A stretch of DNA of 10,960 nt, from the NCBI GenBank assembly GCA_964354225.1, contig CAYGZC010000357.1, positions 1-10,960 of the forward strand, given 5' to 3'. The DNA comes from CAYGZC01 sp964354225. Lineage in GTDB: Bacteria > Bacteroidota > Ignavibacteria > UBA10030 > SZUA-254. A program made the position numbers and the translations under genes. The notes beneath the pieces are model-generated. The model saw only the letters and a program-made list of their open reading frames with translations. It had not been told where the DNA came from and searched no databases. Positions 1-6,933 of the stretch are shown in pieces. Every line of letters starts with the position of its first letter. Within the stretch, counting starts at the first letter, position 1.

Positions 1-135
1 GAAACCCTGTTTAACACGCTCTGCAAAATTATAAGTTATCTTTGATAACCTGTCCGTTTTATGTTTCTTTGTCCCGGATTGTGTTAGGGTAACAACACAA
101 AATATTATAATTGAAAATGTGATCCACCTTTTCAT
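1..135 (-). CDS. Secreted protein, N-terminal fragment cut by window edge
   Basis: An open frame of 45 codons starts with ATG at 135 and runs off the left edge without a stop. The N-terminus (MKRWITFSIIIFCVVTLTQS) is a typical Sec signal peptide: two positive residues, a hydrophobic stretch of about 12, then a polar region with a plausible cleavage site after TQS near residue 20. No lipobox cysteine follows, so the mature protein (beginning GTKKHKTDRL) should be periplasmic, outer-membrane or secreted. An AGGA lies 9 nt before the start, the same spacing as for the lipoprotein gene at 3125-5011. It begins 32 bp after the TonB receptor gene and is probably the fourth gene of the operon. An upstream ATG in the same stretch meets a stop after five codons, which supports the start chosen. 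The family cannot be recognised from 45 residues. Confidence 0.7.
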   Translation of the reverse strand, partial: MKRWITFSIIIFCVVTLTQSGTKKHKTDRLSKITYNFAERVKQGF

Positions 136-144
136 AAATATTTA

Positions 145-148
145 TCCT
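145..148 (-). promoter_or_regulatory. Ribosome binding site of the left-edge secreted protein
   Basis: AGGA on the minus strand lies 9 nt upstream of the ATG at 135. It matters because it supports a real gene in this short, edge-truncated frame. Confidence 0.55.
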
Positions 149-167
149 ATTGATTTCATTTAAATTA

Positions 168-3110
168 TCAATCCCAATTAAGCTTGAGACCGAATATAAT
201 CTGGCGAGGGGCTTCAAAGTTTGTAGGATCCAGAAGCCGCTGCTCTGCTTGGCGATAAGGTACAATAACTTTACTTGATGGATCGCTAGGATCAAGATCA
301 CCATATTGATAAACCCGACCTGTGTAATTGAAGATTGAAGCTCCTGTAGGATTTTTTCGGTTCAACAAATTAGTAATATCGAGTGTCATTAATAAATTTA
401 TCGTCTCAAAAAGGTTGAAGCCCTTGTAAAGTGAGAGATTGACAGTCGAAGTGTATGGACCCGTTTCACTGTTGATACGACGATTATATTGAATTTGATT
501 TTCGTGAGATGCGCTGGCAGAATAACCATTATACGGGAGACCACTTCCATAACTCCAGGTTACCGATATACCATAGTTATTTACAAAAGGTAATCCAAAG
601 AAATGCCCCTCTTCTCTCGGACCCACACGATACGTTGCGAACATATTAGCAGTGTGGTTTTGATCCCAATTGAGGCGGGTTTCGCGTGCGAGCTGGAATT
701 CTTGCGGCCTGAAAATAGCCGCGTTCTTATTAGAGGATCGACCTTTGGCAATTTGATATGAATAGCTAAGGGCGATTGAAAAATTACCTGCAAAAGCTTG
801 ATTAAGAGTGAAATCGAAACCACGCGAGCTTGCATAATCGAGGTTCTTATAAAAAAAGTAAGTCCCTCGCGGTACACTAGTTTCATAATCAAAAATATCT
901 TTGTAAAACGCATGTAATGAAAATGCCATATCATCAGTGAATTGATCTTCAAACCCTGCTTCATATTGAACGGTACGCTTGGGTTTAAGATTGGGATTAC
1001 CTATCCAAGCACCTGCATCCGCAACAAAGGGATCTCGATAGTATGTCGAGCGATCGGGGAATTGAAGGAAATGCCCATAATTAAAATAGAATACAATCCG
1101 ATCAGTTACCGGATACCCGATTGATAAGCGCGGGCTATAATAGCCATGCGTGAAGTAATACCAAAATCTTTTCATATCTTGAAGTCCCCGACCTTCATAA
1201 ATACGTGCTTTTACCTTTTTACCGTTCGATAATGTAGTATCACCGTATTCAAGATTGTACACCCAATCGGGAACGGGTTGACCTTCAACCGAATCAATCC
1301 ATTGATATGCTCGGATCCATTCATCGATAAAATTCTGATGATAGGGAGCGGCGCCTATATCTAAATAATCGTATCGTAATCCAACGTGAAGATTTAATCC
1401 GGCAAGCTCTATATTATCCTGGATATATAACGCACCACGATTGGGAAAAGCGTTTATATGATAACGGAATTCTCCATATCCGGGCCACGCACCATGCTGA
1501 TAAGCTTCACTGGTGTCAGGTGGAGTAATACCTCTATGCGGCCTTGTTGGATTGATAATTTCTGTCGAATTAATTTCTTCAAGATAAAATTCTGCTCCAG
1601 TTTTTAATAGATGGAGCGGATGTATCTGCGCATTAAAATCAAAACGAGTCGAATATGTTACCGTCCGTGAATCATACCACCGCTGCGATGTGCCAAGCTC
1701 AGCAAACCAATCATTATTATTATCGTATTGATTTGGATCTGCTGAGGAATAGTCGGGTGGTTTGATCCCTGCTACGTCATTACCATCCCTGCTTTCTAAC
1801 TTGGCAAGATAGAACCGGAAGAAAGATCTGGGACTAATGAAATGCTGCCATTGTAAATTGTGTTGAATGTTAATCCCAGCGCCAAGTGAGGATGAATCAG
1901 CCCGGTACTTCCACGAACGACTATAACCGTGCCTGGAGGATAGACTGGCGCGATAACCGTAACTTAACTGATCGTCGCCGCTGATATCGTATTTTAATTT
2001 GGTGTTGAATGTGAAAGAATTATCTTGATAATCATTGTAATGAAAACCTGAAGCATTCAAGACCGAACCGAAGAGACCATTCAATTGAATTTTCCGTTCG
2101 ATGGGATGGAAAAATTCATTGTGAACAAATTTATATGGTCCATCACTCCGGCTCATATCAAGACTGAGGAAGAATGTAATTGTACCGGGTATCTTTACAC
2201 CAAGCGGTGGCATTACATATTTTGATAATGGTTCAGGTCCGCCAATCGAAAATGCACTATAGATTTCATTCTGATTGTCTTTGCTAATGCGATCCGTGCG
2301 AAATTGTGCCGATCCCGTATATTGATCTCCACCAGATTTGGTCACGATATTAATTATACCGGATTGAGCGTTTCCATAATCAGCATCAAAGCCGCTCGTT
2401 TGAACACTCACCGATTGTATTGCATTGGCTGATACCGACAAACCGCTCGCTCCGCCACCAACTACACCGGATTGAACACCTGAGTAAAGTTGCTGGAGTT
2501 GTGCATTCGCACCGCTCGTAGTCGCAAGATCCCCTGCATTTCCAACAATGTTGTTGGTTGGAACACCATCAACCAAATATTGCACTTCATCTGCTCTGCC
2601 ACCTCGTAGAAAAAGCTGGTTACCCACTTTAACTACACCAGCTTGTAGTTTCAATACGTCTTCTACAGTCTTTACATTAGGAATACTCTGGATTGATTTT
2701 TCACCCACTGTTTGTGTTGAAGAAGTAGCTAAGGAGTTCACTAATTGTTGATCTGCTGTGATCGTAACACCTTTTAATTGGACTTCACTCGAGGTTAATT
2801 TAATGTTTAAAGAAGTCGTCTGATCGGAAGTTACTTTTACATCTTTGATTTCATACGGAGCATAACCAATTTGGCTTGCACGAACAGTGTAAGTTCCTAT
2901 GGATACACCAATAATTGAAAATTGTCCCTCGATATCGGTTGTGGAGCCGCGTGTTGTTCCTACAACAAGAACGTTTACCCCCACGATAGGCTCCCCTGAA
3001 ACGGCATCGGTAATTTTACCAACAATCTTACCGGTATTGCCGGCAAAAAGAGCAGTTCTAAAAATTAAAATTAAACTGCAAATATATAAACTTTTATTAA
3101 ATGTTTTCAT
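168..3110 (-). CDS. TonB-dependent outer-membrane receptor with carboxypeptidase-regulatory-like N-terminal domain
   Basis: A 980-residue outer-membrane receptor. Residues 1-23 form a signal peptide (hydrophobic ICSLILIF, cleavage near LFA). Residues about 28-106 are a CarboxypepD_reg-like beta-sandwich (GKIVGKITDAVSGEPIVGVN, then GQFSI, GTYTV and the A-x-x-IGY motif), typical of the FCB group. Residues about 128-262 form the TonB plug, with FLRGGRADEVQYLVDGVP, IQSVSVQTSGFDADYGNAQSG and INIVTKSGG. The rest (about 263-980) is the beta-barrel, rich in aromatic alternating strands and including the late DITNLLNRKNPTG region. Such proteins import large substrates using energy from TonB-ExbBD, none of which is encoded here. 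No SusD-like partner is adjacent. GGAG lies 7 nt before the start, and the upstream gene ends 14 bp away, so the two are cotranscribed. The C-terminus ends LNWD rather than in an aromatic residue, which is unusual for a barrel insertion signal. The substrate cannot be predicted. Confidence 0.95.
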   Translation of the reverse strand: MKTFNKSLYICSLILIFRTALFAGNTGKIVGKITDAVSGEPIVGVNVLVVGTTRGSTTDIEGQFSIIGVSIGTYTVRASQIGYAPYEIKDVKVTSDQTTSLNIKLTSSEVQLKGVTITADQQLVNSLATSSTQTVGEKSIQSIPNVKTVEDVLKLQAGVVKVGNQLFLRGGRADEVQYLVDGVPTNNIVGNAGDLATTSGANAQLQQLYSGVQSGVVGGGASGLSVSANAIQSVSVQTSGFDADYGNAQSGIINIVTKSGGDQYTGSAQFRTDRISKDNQNEIYSAFSIGGPEPLSKYVMPPLGVKIPGTITFFLSLDMSRSDGPYKFVHNEFFHPIERKIQLNGLFGSVLNASGFHYNDYQDNSFTFNTKLKYDISGDDQLSYGYRASLSSRHGYSRSWKYRADSSSLGAGINIQHNLQWQHFISPRSFFRFYLAKLESRDGNDVAGIKPPDYSSADPNQYDNNNDWFAELGTSQRWYDSRTVTYSTRFDFNAQIHPLHLLKTGAEFYLEEINSTEIINPTRPHRGITPPDTSEAYQHGAWPGYGEFRYHINAFPNRGALYIQDNIELAGLNLHVGLRYDYLDIGAAPYHQNFIDEWIRAYQWIDSVEGQPVPDWVYNLEYGDTTLSNGKKVKARIYEGRGLQDMKRFWYYFTHGYYSPRLSIGYPVTDRIVFYFNYGHFLQFPDRSTYYRDPFVADAGAWIGNPNLKPKRTVQYEAGFEDQFTDDMAFSLHAFYKDIFDYETSVPRGTYFFYKNLDYASSRGFDFTLNQAFAGNFSIALSYSYQIAKGRSSNKNAAIFRPQEFQLARETRLNWDQNHTANMFATYRVGPREEGHFFGLPFVNNYGISVTWSYGSGLPYNGYSASASHENQIQYNRRINSETGPYTSTVNLSLYKGFNLFETINLLMTLDITNLLNRKNPTGASIFNYTGRVYQYGDLDPSDPSSKVIVPYRQAEQRLLDPTNFEAPRQIIFGLKLNWD

Positions 3111-3117
3111 TGATAAA

Positions 3118-3121
3118 CTCC
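3118..3121 (-). promoter_or_regulatory. Ribosome binding site of the TonB receptor gene
   Basis: GGAG on the minus strand sits 7 nt before the ATG at 3110, in the 14-nt gap after the TAG stop of the preceding gene. It fixes the start and suggests translation within one polycistronic message. Confidence 0.65.
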
Positions 3122-3124
3122 GTT

Positions 3125-5011
3125 CTATTTTTCAATATCTCGTAATGCCATTGCGAGCGATGAATCGACAGCGGGTCGCTGCATATAATATAAGGGTATG
3201 CCAAAGTATATTACATTAAAAGTGATTCCATTATATCGAATCGATATCGGCATATCTTCAAAATAGACATTGCCAGTAAAGGAAGCGTATTTATGAATGA
3301 TCTCACCAAAACCTACCGGGTAATTGGCAAACATATTTCTCATCCCACCATACCATGAAGTTTCTGCTGTTGTATTAAATTTTGATGTATCAACCCTGAG
3401 ATCCGGATAACTTCTCCTACCGTTTGCTCCGATGCAATCAGGAGCCGTAATGGGTGTATATTTACTTAAATCTGAATGTATGATTTGCCTACGAAAAATT
3501 TCATTTACTGTTGTATTCTGTAGATTAGTCATCGCCCATCCGCTAAATATTACTTTTCCACCAACGAAACAGTAATCCTTAATAATATTTTGCTTGCCCG
3601 AACCAAATTCCCATTGTTGAGAAGTCCCATATATATAATATGGAGTTAAAGGATTAAATAAAGTACAATCAGAGAACATAAAAACCCGACTATATTTCCC
3701 AATCTCGGCTCGAGTTGGGAAATAAGTGCCAACAACTCTCCAATGAACGATTAATGAATCATGTATCCCAAGTGAATTAAATATCGTGCGATAATAATTG
3801 AAAACCATATCGGCAGTTGGATGCCCTGGCGATACTGGCGTAAGTCGCGGTTCAGCCGTATTATTGATAAAAAGTATTTTGTTCGATTTTGGTAGATCAT
3901 GCCTTGCAAACGGTGGATAGCAAGTGTAGAAACTTTGCCATGCGGAATCAATCACAACACCAGTCGAATCACGATTGGCGTTATATATAATCTTCTTCGT
4001 GTAACCAACTGTATCGATCACACCATATGCATTTTTCGATTGTACATAAAATATGTGCTTCGTTGCATAAGGATCAGGGAAATCAGCAGCAGTTATACTT
4101 ACAGCTTCACTTGTCCCCCAATCAGACCAAGGAATATTACCAGTTCTTGCTAGCCATTGGTCCTTATCAACCACCCAGTGATATTGTATATCGCTCCATC
4201 CTTGTGGATCAACTGATTTAAAACTAAATCGGATGCCATTATATGACGGTGTAAATCCTGCTATCACTAACGCAGTATCCCTTGGCCAGTCTACCATACT
4301 TGTGTGCGGTGGTAAAACTTTTGGTGTTTCGAATGATACCATCGCTGGAGTTATTGAAGTATCACCAATGTTATCGATGGCAGAGACCATGAATGTGTGT
4401 AAATTCCATTCATCAGGTGAATCAAAGATAAATGTACCGTTCCAAGGATTTTTATGAATAGGAAAGGAAAGTGAAATTCGTTGTCCTGTCTGAATTCTAA
4501 TCGAATCTGAATTGGATGCAAATATTTTTACTCCTGCTGCGGTTATTGTGTCTCCACGGCTCAAGGAGTCTCTAACTGATGGATCTAATCCCTTAGCTGG
4601 ATCTATTGTTGCAAAATATTTAAAAACTGCAGGAACAAGCTTCTCATCCTGGGTCAATAACATTAATGCAAATGGCTCATTTTTCATATTTCCCTGAACA
4701 GTGAGATTCAGTATTATCTTTGGTGCATGGAACGTATCAACTCCATTTAACCGATAGGTCCATGTATATTTAAATCCGACTACAAATCCATCGGGGTCGT
4801 CCCCAACCCAATTCAAAGTCAATTGTGGACTTATCGACCTTGTAGTGTCATCCAATGGTGGAATGTTCGACAGACGAATCTTCGGCCGGATGTTTGAATA
4901 ATAATTTCCGGCATTTTTTGGATTACTACAGTCCCATGATAATAAAACACATATTGTTAAAAAAAATATTATTAAACTAAGACGAGTAAAAATACAATAG
5001 ATTATTTTCAT
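3125..5011 (-). CDS. Large exported protein (possible lipoprotein): Ig/FN3-like modules plus Rossmann/amidotransferase-like C-terminal domain
   Basis: A 628-residue exported protein of a type common next to outer-membrane receptors in FCB bacteria; no firm family name can be given. Residues 1-27 are a signal peptide (LSLIIFFLTICVLL). The sequence LLSWDC28 could be a loose lipobox, but Trp and Asp before the Cys are atypical. Residues about 42-230 hold a beta-rich module with LTLNWVGDDPDGFVVGFKYTW, resembling FN3/Ig-like modules (W-x-G-x-D-x-D-G). A second such module spans about 240-345 (RFSFKSVDPQGWSDIQYHW, later FYVQSKNAYG). Residues about 376-610 look like a Rossmann or class I amidotransferase-like fold: KILFINN, a helix around MVFNYYRTIF, YSRVFMFSD, IIKDYCFVGGKVIFSGW, and near the end FNVIYFGIPLYYM. 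No clear catalytic Cys-His-Glu set is visible, so an enzymatic role is doubtful. AGGA lies 9 nt before the start. It is 26 bp from the preceding gene and 14 bp from the receptor gene, suggesting a shared role at the outer membrane. Confidence 0.85.
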   Translation of the reverse strand: MKIIYCIFTRLSLIIFFLTICVLLSWDCSNPKNAGNYYSNIRPKIRLSNIPPLDDTTRSISPQLTLNWVGDDPDGFVVGFKYTWTYRLNGVDTFHAPKIILNLTVQGNMKNEPFALMLLTQDEKLVPAVFKYFATIDPAKGLDPSVRDSLSRGDTITAAGVKIFASNSDSIRIQTGQRISLSFPIHKNPWNGTFIFDSPDEWNLHTFMVSAIDNIGDTSITPAMVSFETPKVLPPHTSMVDWPRDTALVIAGFTPSYNGIRFSFKSVDPQGWSDIQYHWVVDKDQWLARTGNIPWSDWGTSEAVSITAADFPDPYATKHIFYVQSKNAYGVIDTVGYTKKIIYNANRDSTGVVIDSAWQSFYTCYPPFARHDLPKSNKILFINNTAEPRLTPVSPGHPTADMVFNYYRTIFNSLGIHDSLIVHWRVVGTYFPTRAEIGKYSRVFMFSDCTLFNPLTPYYIYGTSQQWEFGSGKQNIIKDYCFVGGKVIFSGWAMTNLQNTTVNEIFRRQIIHSDLSKYTPITAPDCIGANGRRSYPDLRVDTSKFNTTAETSWYGGMRNMFANYPVGFGEIIHKYASFTGNVYFEDMPISIRYNGITFNVIYFGIPLYYMQRPAVDSSLAMALRDIEK

Positions 5012-5020
5012 TCGATTTAT

Positions 5021-5024
5021 TCCT
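5021..5024 (-). promoter_or_regulatory. Ribosome binding site of the Ig/Rossmann-like exported protein gene
   Basis: AGGA on the minus strand lies 9 nt upstream of the ATG at 5011, within the 26-nt gap between the two lipoprotein-like genes. Confidence 0.5.
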
Positions 5025-5037
5025 ATTACTGAAATAT

Positions 5038-5631
5038 TTATTGTTCAATAGTTATATCGTATTGCGGAACATATCTATAATTAAATGCCTCTTTCTGTAA
5101 CGATTTATCAAGATCAATCACCAAAAATATTTTTGTTGTTCTGGACTCCTTTACTTCGAAGGGCTTTCTTGGTGTGACAGGAAATAATGTAGTCGGTCGC
5201 TGTACGGGGATTACCTGTTGCTCAACTCCCTCTGCACCTATAACTACGTTTGTCCCCGGTAATATTTCCAAATCAACTCCGATATAATTACCCGGAGGAA
5301 CGTCTGTTTGCCCGATTACGAGTTCTCCATTTTTCGCTGTTGAATCTAAAGTATTAACAATCATGGTTGTAGTTTCTACCGCCTTCACATCCTCATAAAT
5401 TTTGACCATCCCTCCATCATCTCTAATTGCATACAATTTAGTAATTTTAATAATAAAATTGTTGTATTGACTAAATTCGAGGTCACGATTAGGGAGCGAT
5501 TTTAAGCGAATCTCGATAGTCCCAGGTAACGGTGATCTATACTCGTATTGACAATTAATATTAAGGATAATGAACAGAGAGGCGATCAAGAAAACCGCAC
5601 TAAGCCTAAAATAACTTTTAAATACATTCAT
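5038..5631 (-). CDS. DUF4382-like exported lipoprotein
   Basis: A 197-residue exported protein, first in the operon. Residues 1-27 form a signal peptide (LSAVFLIASLFIILNINC). C27 may be the lipidated cysteine, although Asn-Ile-Asn before it is not a canonical lipobox. The mature part matches the layout I know for DUF4382: an opening strand GTIEIRLKSLPNRD, a central segment ending NGELVIGQTDVPPGNYIGVDLEIL, then a strand-rich tail with KIFLVIDLDKSL and a closing YVPQYDITIEQ. DUF4382 proteins are transthyretin/Ig-like surface lipoproteins of unknown function. The start is fixed because an in-frame TAA lies one codon upstream of the ATG at 5631. There is no Shine-Dalgarno sequence, unlike the downstream genes. 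A strong promoter lies about 60 bp upstream. The DUF4382 assignment is from memory of the pattern and moderately sure. Confidence 0.8.
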   Translation of the reverse strand: MNVFKSYFRLSAVFLIASLFIILNINCQYEYRSPLPGTIEIRLKSLPNRDLEFSQYNNFIIKITKLYAIRDDGGMVKIYEDVKAVETTTMIVNTLDSTAKNGELVIGQTDVPPGNYIGVDLEILPGTNVVIGAEGVEQQVIPVQRPTTLFPVTPRKPFEVKESRTTKIFLVIDLDKSLQKEAFNYRYVPQYDITIEQ

Positions 5632-5688
5632 ATTTTAAACACGATTTGACGGTTGGGGGAATAGTTATCGTTATATTATATCAGTAGT

Positions 5689-5717
5689 ATTATAGTAAAA
5701 AAAATAAATACAGTCAA
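5689..5717 (-). promoter_or_regulatory. Sigma-70-type promoter of the four-gene operon
   Basis: On the minus strand TTGACT (5717-5712) is followed by a 17-nt T-rich spacer and a perfect TATAAT (5694-5689). The predicted transcription start is near 5682, giving a leader of about 50 nt before the ATG at 5631. A second TATAAT lies just downstream at 5680-5675 and may be incidental in this AT-rich stretch. It would drive the operon running left from 5631. Confidence 0.75.
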
Positions 5718-5771
5718 GTTAAAATGCAAAAATGGTTAATATAATACTTTTGAAAACTGAATCTTTATATT

Positions 5772-5800
5772 TTGCCGGTCGTATAGATATTTCGTATCTT
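5772..5800 (+). promoter_or_regulatory. Possible promoter of the propeller lipoprotein gene
   Basis: TTGCCG (5772-5777), a 17-nt spacer and TATCTT (5795-5800) lie about 50 bp before the start at 5851. Both hexamers deviate from consensus. Another candidate -10, TAAAAT at 5815-5820, lacks a good -35. Some promoter must be here because the gene is divergent from its neighbour, but its exact position is uncertain. Confidence 0.3.
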
Positions 5801-5850
5801 ATGTTACATTGCGCTAAAATGAGCTTAAATAACTAAAATTTATATAGAAA

Positions 5851-6933
5851 ATGATAGTTAGACTTGTCCGGTTCTGCTTTGGGATTTACTTAATTCTTTT
5901 TATTACTAGTTGCAAAGATCAATCTGGAGGACCGGTAAATAATACACAGTGGGTCCGTTTCACGAAATCTAATGTTCAGAAGTTACTCGATGAAAATATA
6001 CATTTCATTTACATTTCGTTGAAAGGTGAGGTTTGGTTTGGTACAGACAGTGGTGCTTGTTCATACCGTAAGGGGGGCACCTGGAGTATCCTACCACCAG
6101 ATAGTTTCAATTATAATCTTTACGGTACAGGTTCAACCCGCATTGCAAGAGAAGTTAAAGCAATCACCGAGAGTAATAATGGTGGCAGTATATGGTTTGG
6201 GCTAAATGGTGGGGGAATAGTACGTTGGATATTATCAGCTAGTCAAAATAGTTCGGGTAAAGCTTGCATTCGTTATAACGTACAAAATAATTTCATAACT
6301 GGGATCGCCGCTTTAACAAATGGGGATGTCTATACTTCAACAACCGATGGTGCAAGCCGCTACATATTTAATTTAAATCCGGATCCTTCATTTGATGGTG
6401 AGTGGAGAGCCATTTCAGATTTATCTACAAAAGTAAACTGTGTCGCGGTTAACCAAAAGAACGAATGGGTTTATTTTGGTACAGATGATTTAATCAAATA
6501 TTATGAAAAAGGAAGCTCGAGTGGAAACACTCATCAAATATCGCAAGGATATCGATCTCCAATAATCTCTATGGCAGTCCAATACGACTTAAATACACTT
6601 TGGTGTGGTAAACAATCGGGTGTAACAAGTTACAATCCCGGACTAAATGCTGAAAGTCATTACACCACGCTAAATACAGATGGAAAACTTCCGGAAGGAT
6701 TCATCAATGTAGTGATGACTGATTTCTATGGAAGTACCGCTTGGTTGGGTACAAATGTTGGGTTGGTGCAACTTAAGGGTACAGGATGGAAAAAATTCAC
6801 ACAAAGTGAAATACCTGAGCTTCCCAGTGATACAATCCAGGCACTATACTTTGATATCATCACGAAGAATTTATGGATCGGAACAAATAAAGGAATTGCT
6901 GTTTATAATGAAAATGGAGTTAAGGGTTTATAA
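5851..6933 (+). CDS. Lipoprotein forming a seven-bladed beta-propeller (two-component-regulator propeller type)
   Basis: A 360-residue exported lipoprotein. Residues 1-20 are a signal peptide (LVRFCFGIYLILF) with lipobox ITSC, so C21 is the likely lipidated residue. The mature protein has seven copies of a W-[FIL]-G-T-x-x-G-x-x-x-Y type strand. They start at W62, W115, Y161, Y208, W251, W298 and W342, spaced 43-53 residues apart, enough for one complete propeller. The repeat resembles the Reg_prop blades in the periplasmic sensor part of hybrid two-component systems. Here no transmembrane helix, Y_Y_Y domain, kinase or response regulator follows, so it is a stand-alone ligand- or protein-binding module on an envelope surface. 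No Shine-Dalgarno is visible before the ATG. It is divergent from the operon at 1-5631 and convergent with the glycosidase gene, whose stop it overlaps. The ligand is unknown. Confidence 0.88.
   Translation: MIVRLVRFCFGIYLILFITSCKDQSGGPVNNTQWVRFTKSNVQKLLDENIHFIYISLKGEVWFGTDSGACSYRKGGTWSILPPDSFNYNLYGTGSTRIAREVKAITESNNGGSIWFGLNGGGIVRWILSASQNSSGKACIRYNVQNNFITGIAALTNGDVYTSTTDGASRYIFNLNPDPSFDGEWRAISDLSTKVNCVAVNQKNEWVYFGTDDLIKYYEKGSSSGNTHQISQGYRSPIISMAVQYDLNTLWCGKQSGVTSYNPGLNAESHYTTLNTDGKLPEGFINVVMTDFYGSTAWLGTNVGLVQLKGTGWKKFTQSEIPELPSDTIQALYFDIITKNLWIGTNKGIAVYNENGVKGL
6928..6933. other. Shared palindromic stop site of two convergent genes
   Basis: The palindrome TTATAA contains the TAA of the plus-strand propeller gene (6931-6933) and, on the other strand, the TAA of the glycosidase gene (6930-6928). 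The two reading frames overlap by these six bases. No terminator can fit between the genes, so at least one transcript must run into the other gene antisense. Confidence 0.9.

Larger units (their letters stand above)
5632..5850. other. Divergent intergenic region
   Basis: A 219-bp AT-rich stretch between the operon (leftward) and the propeller gene (rightward). It holds the strong leftward promoter and a weaker rightward candidate. No convincing operator dyad, riboswitch or small RNA was seen. Confidence 0.6.

Noticed and set aside
59..304. 81-codon minus-strand frame at the left end
   Set aside because: It lies in a different frame from both the receptor C-terminus and the signal-peptide gene starting at 135, and has no features of its own.
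5766..5774. Bacteroidia-type -7 element (TAnnTTTG) before the propeller gene
   Set aside because: The stretch TATATTTTG is one base too long for the consensus and no -33 TTTG sits at the right distance.
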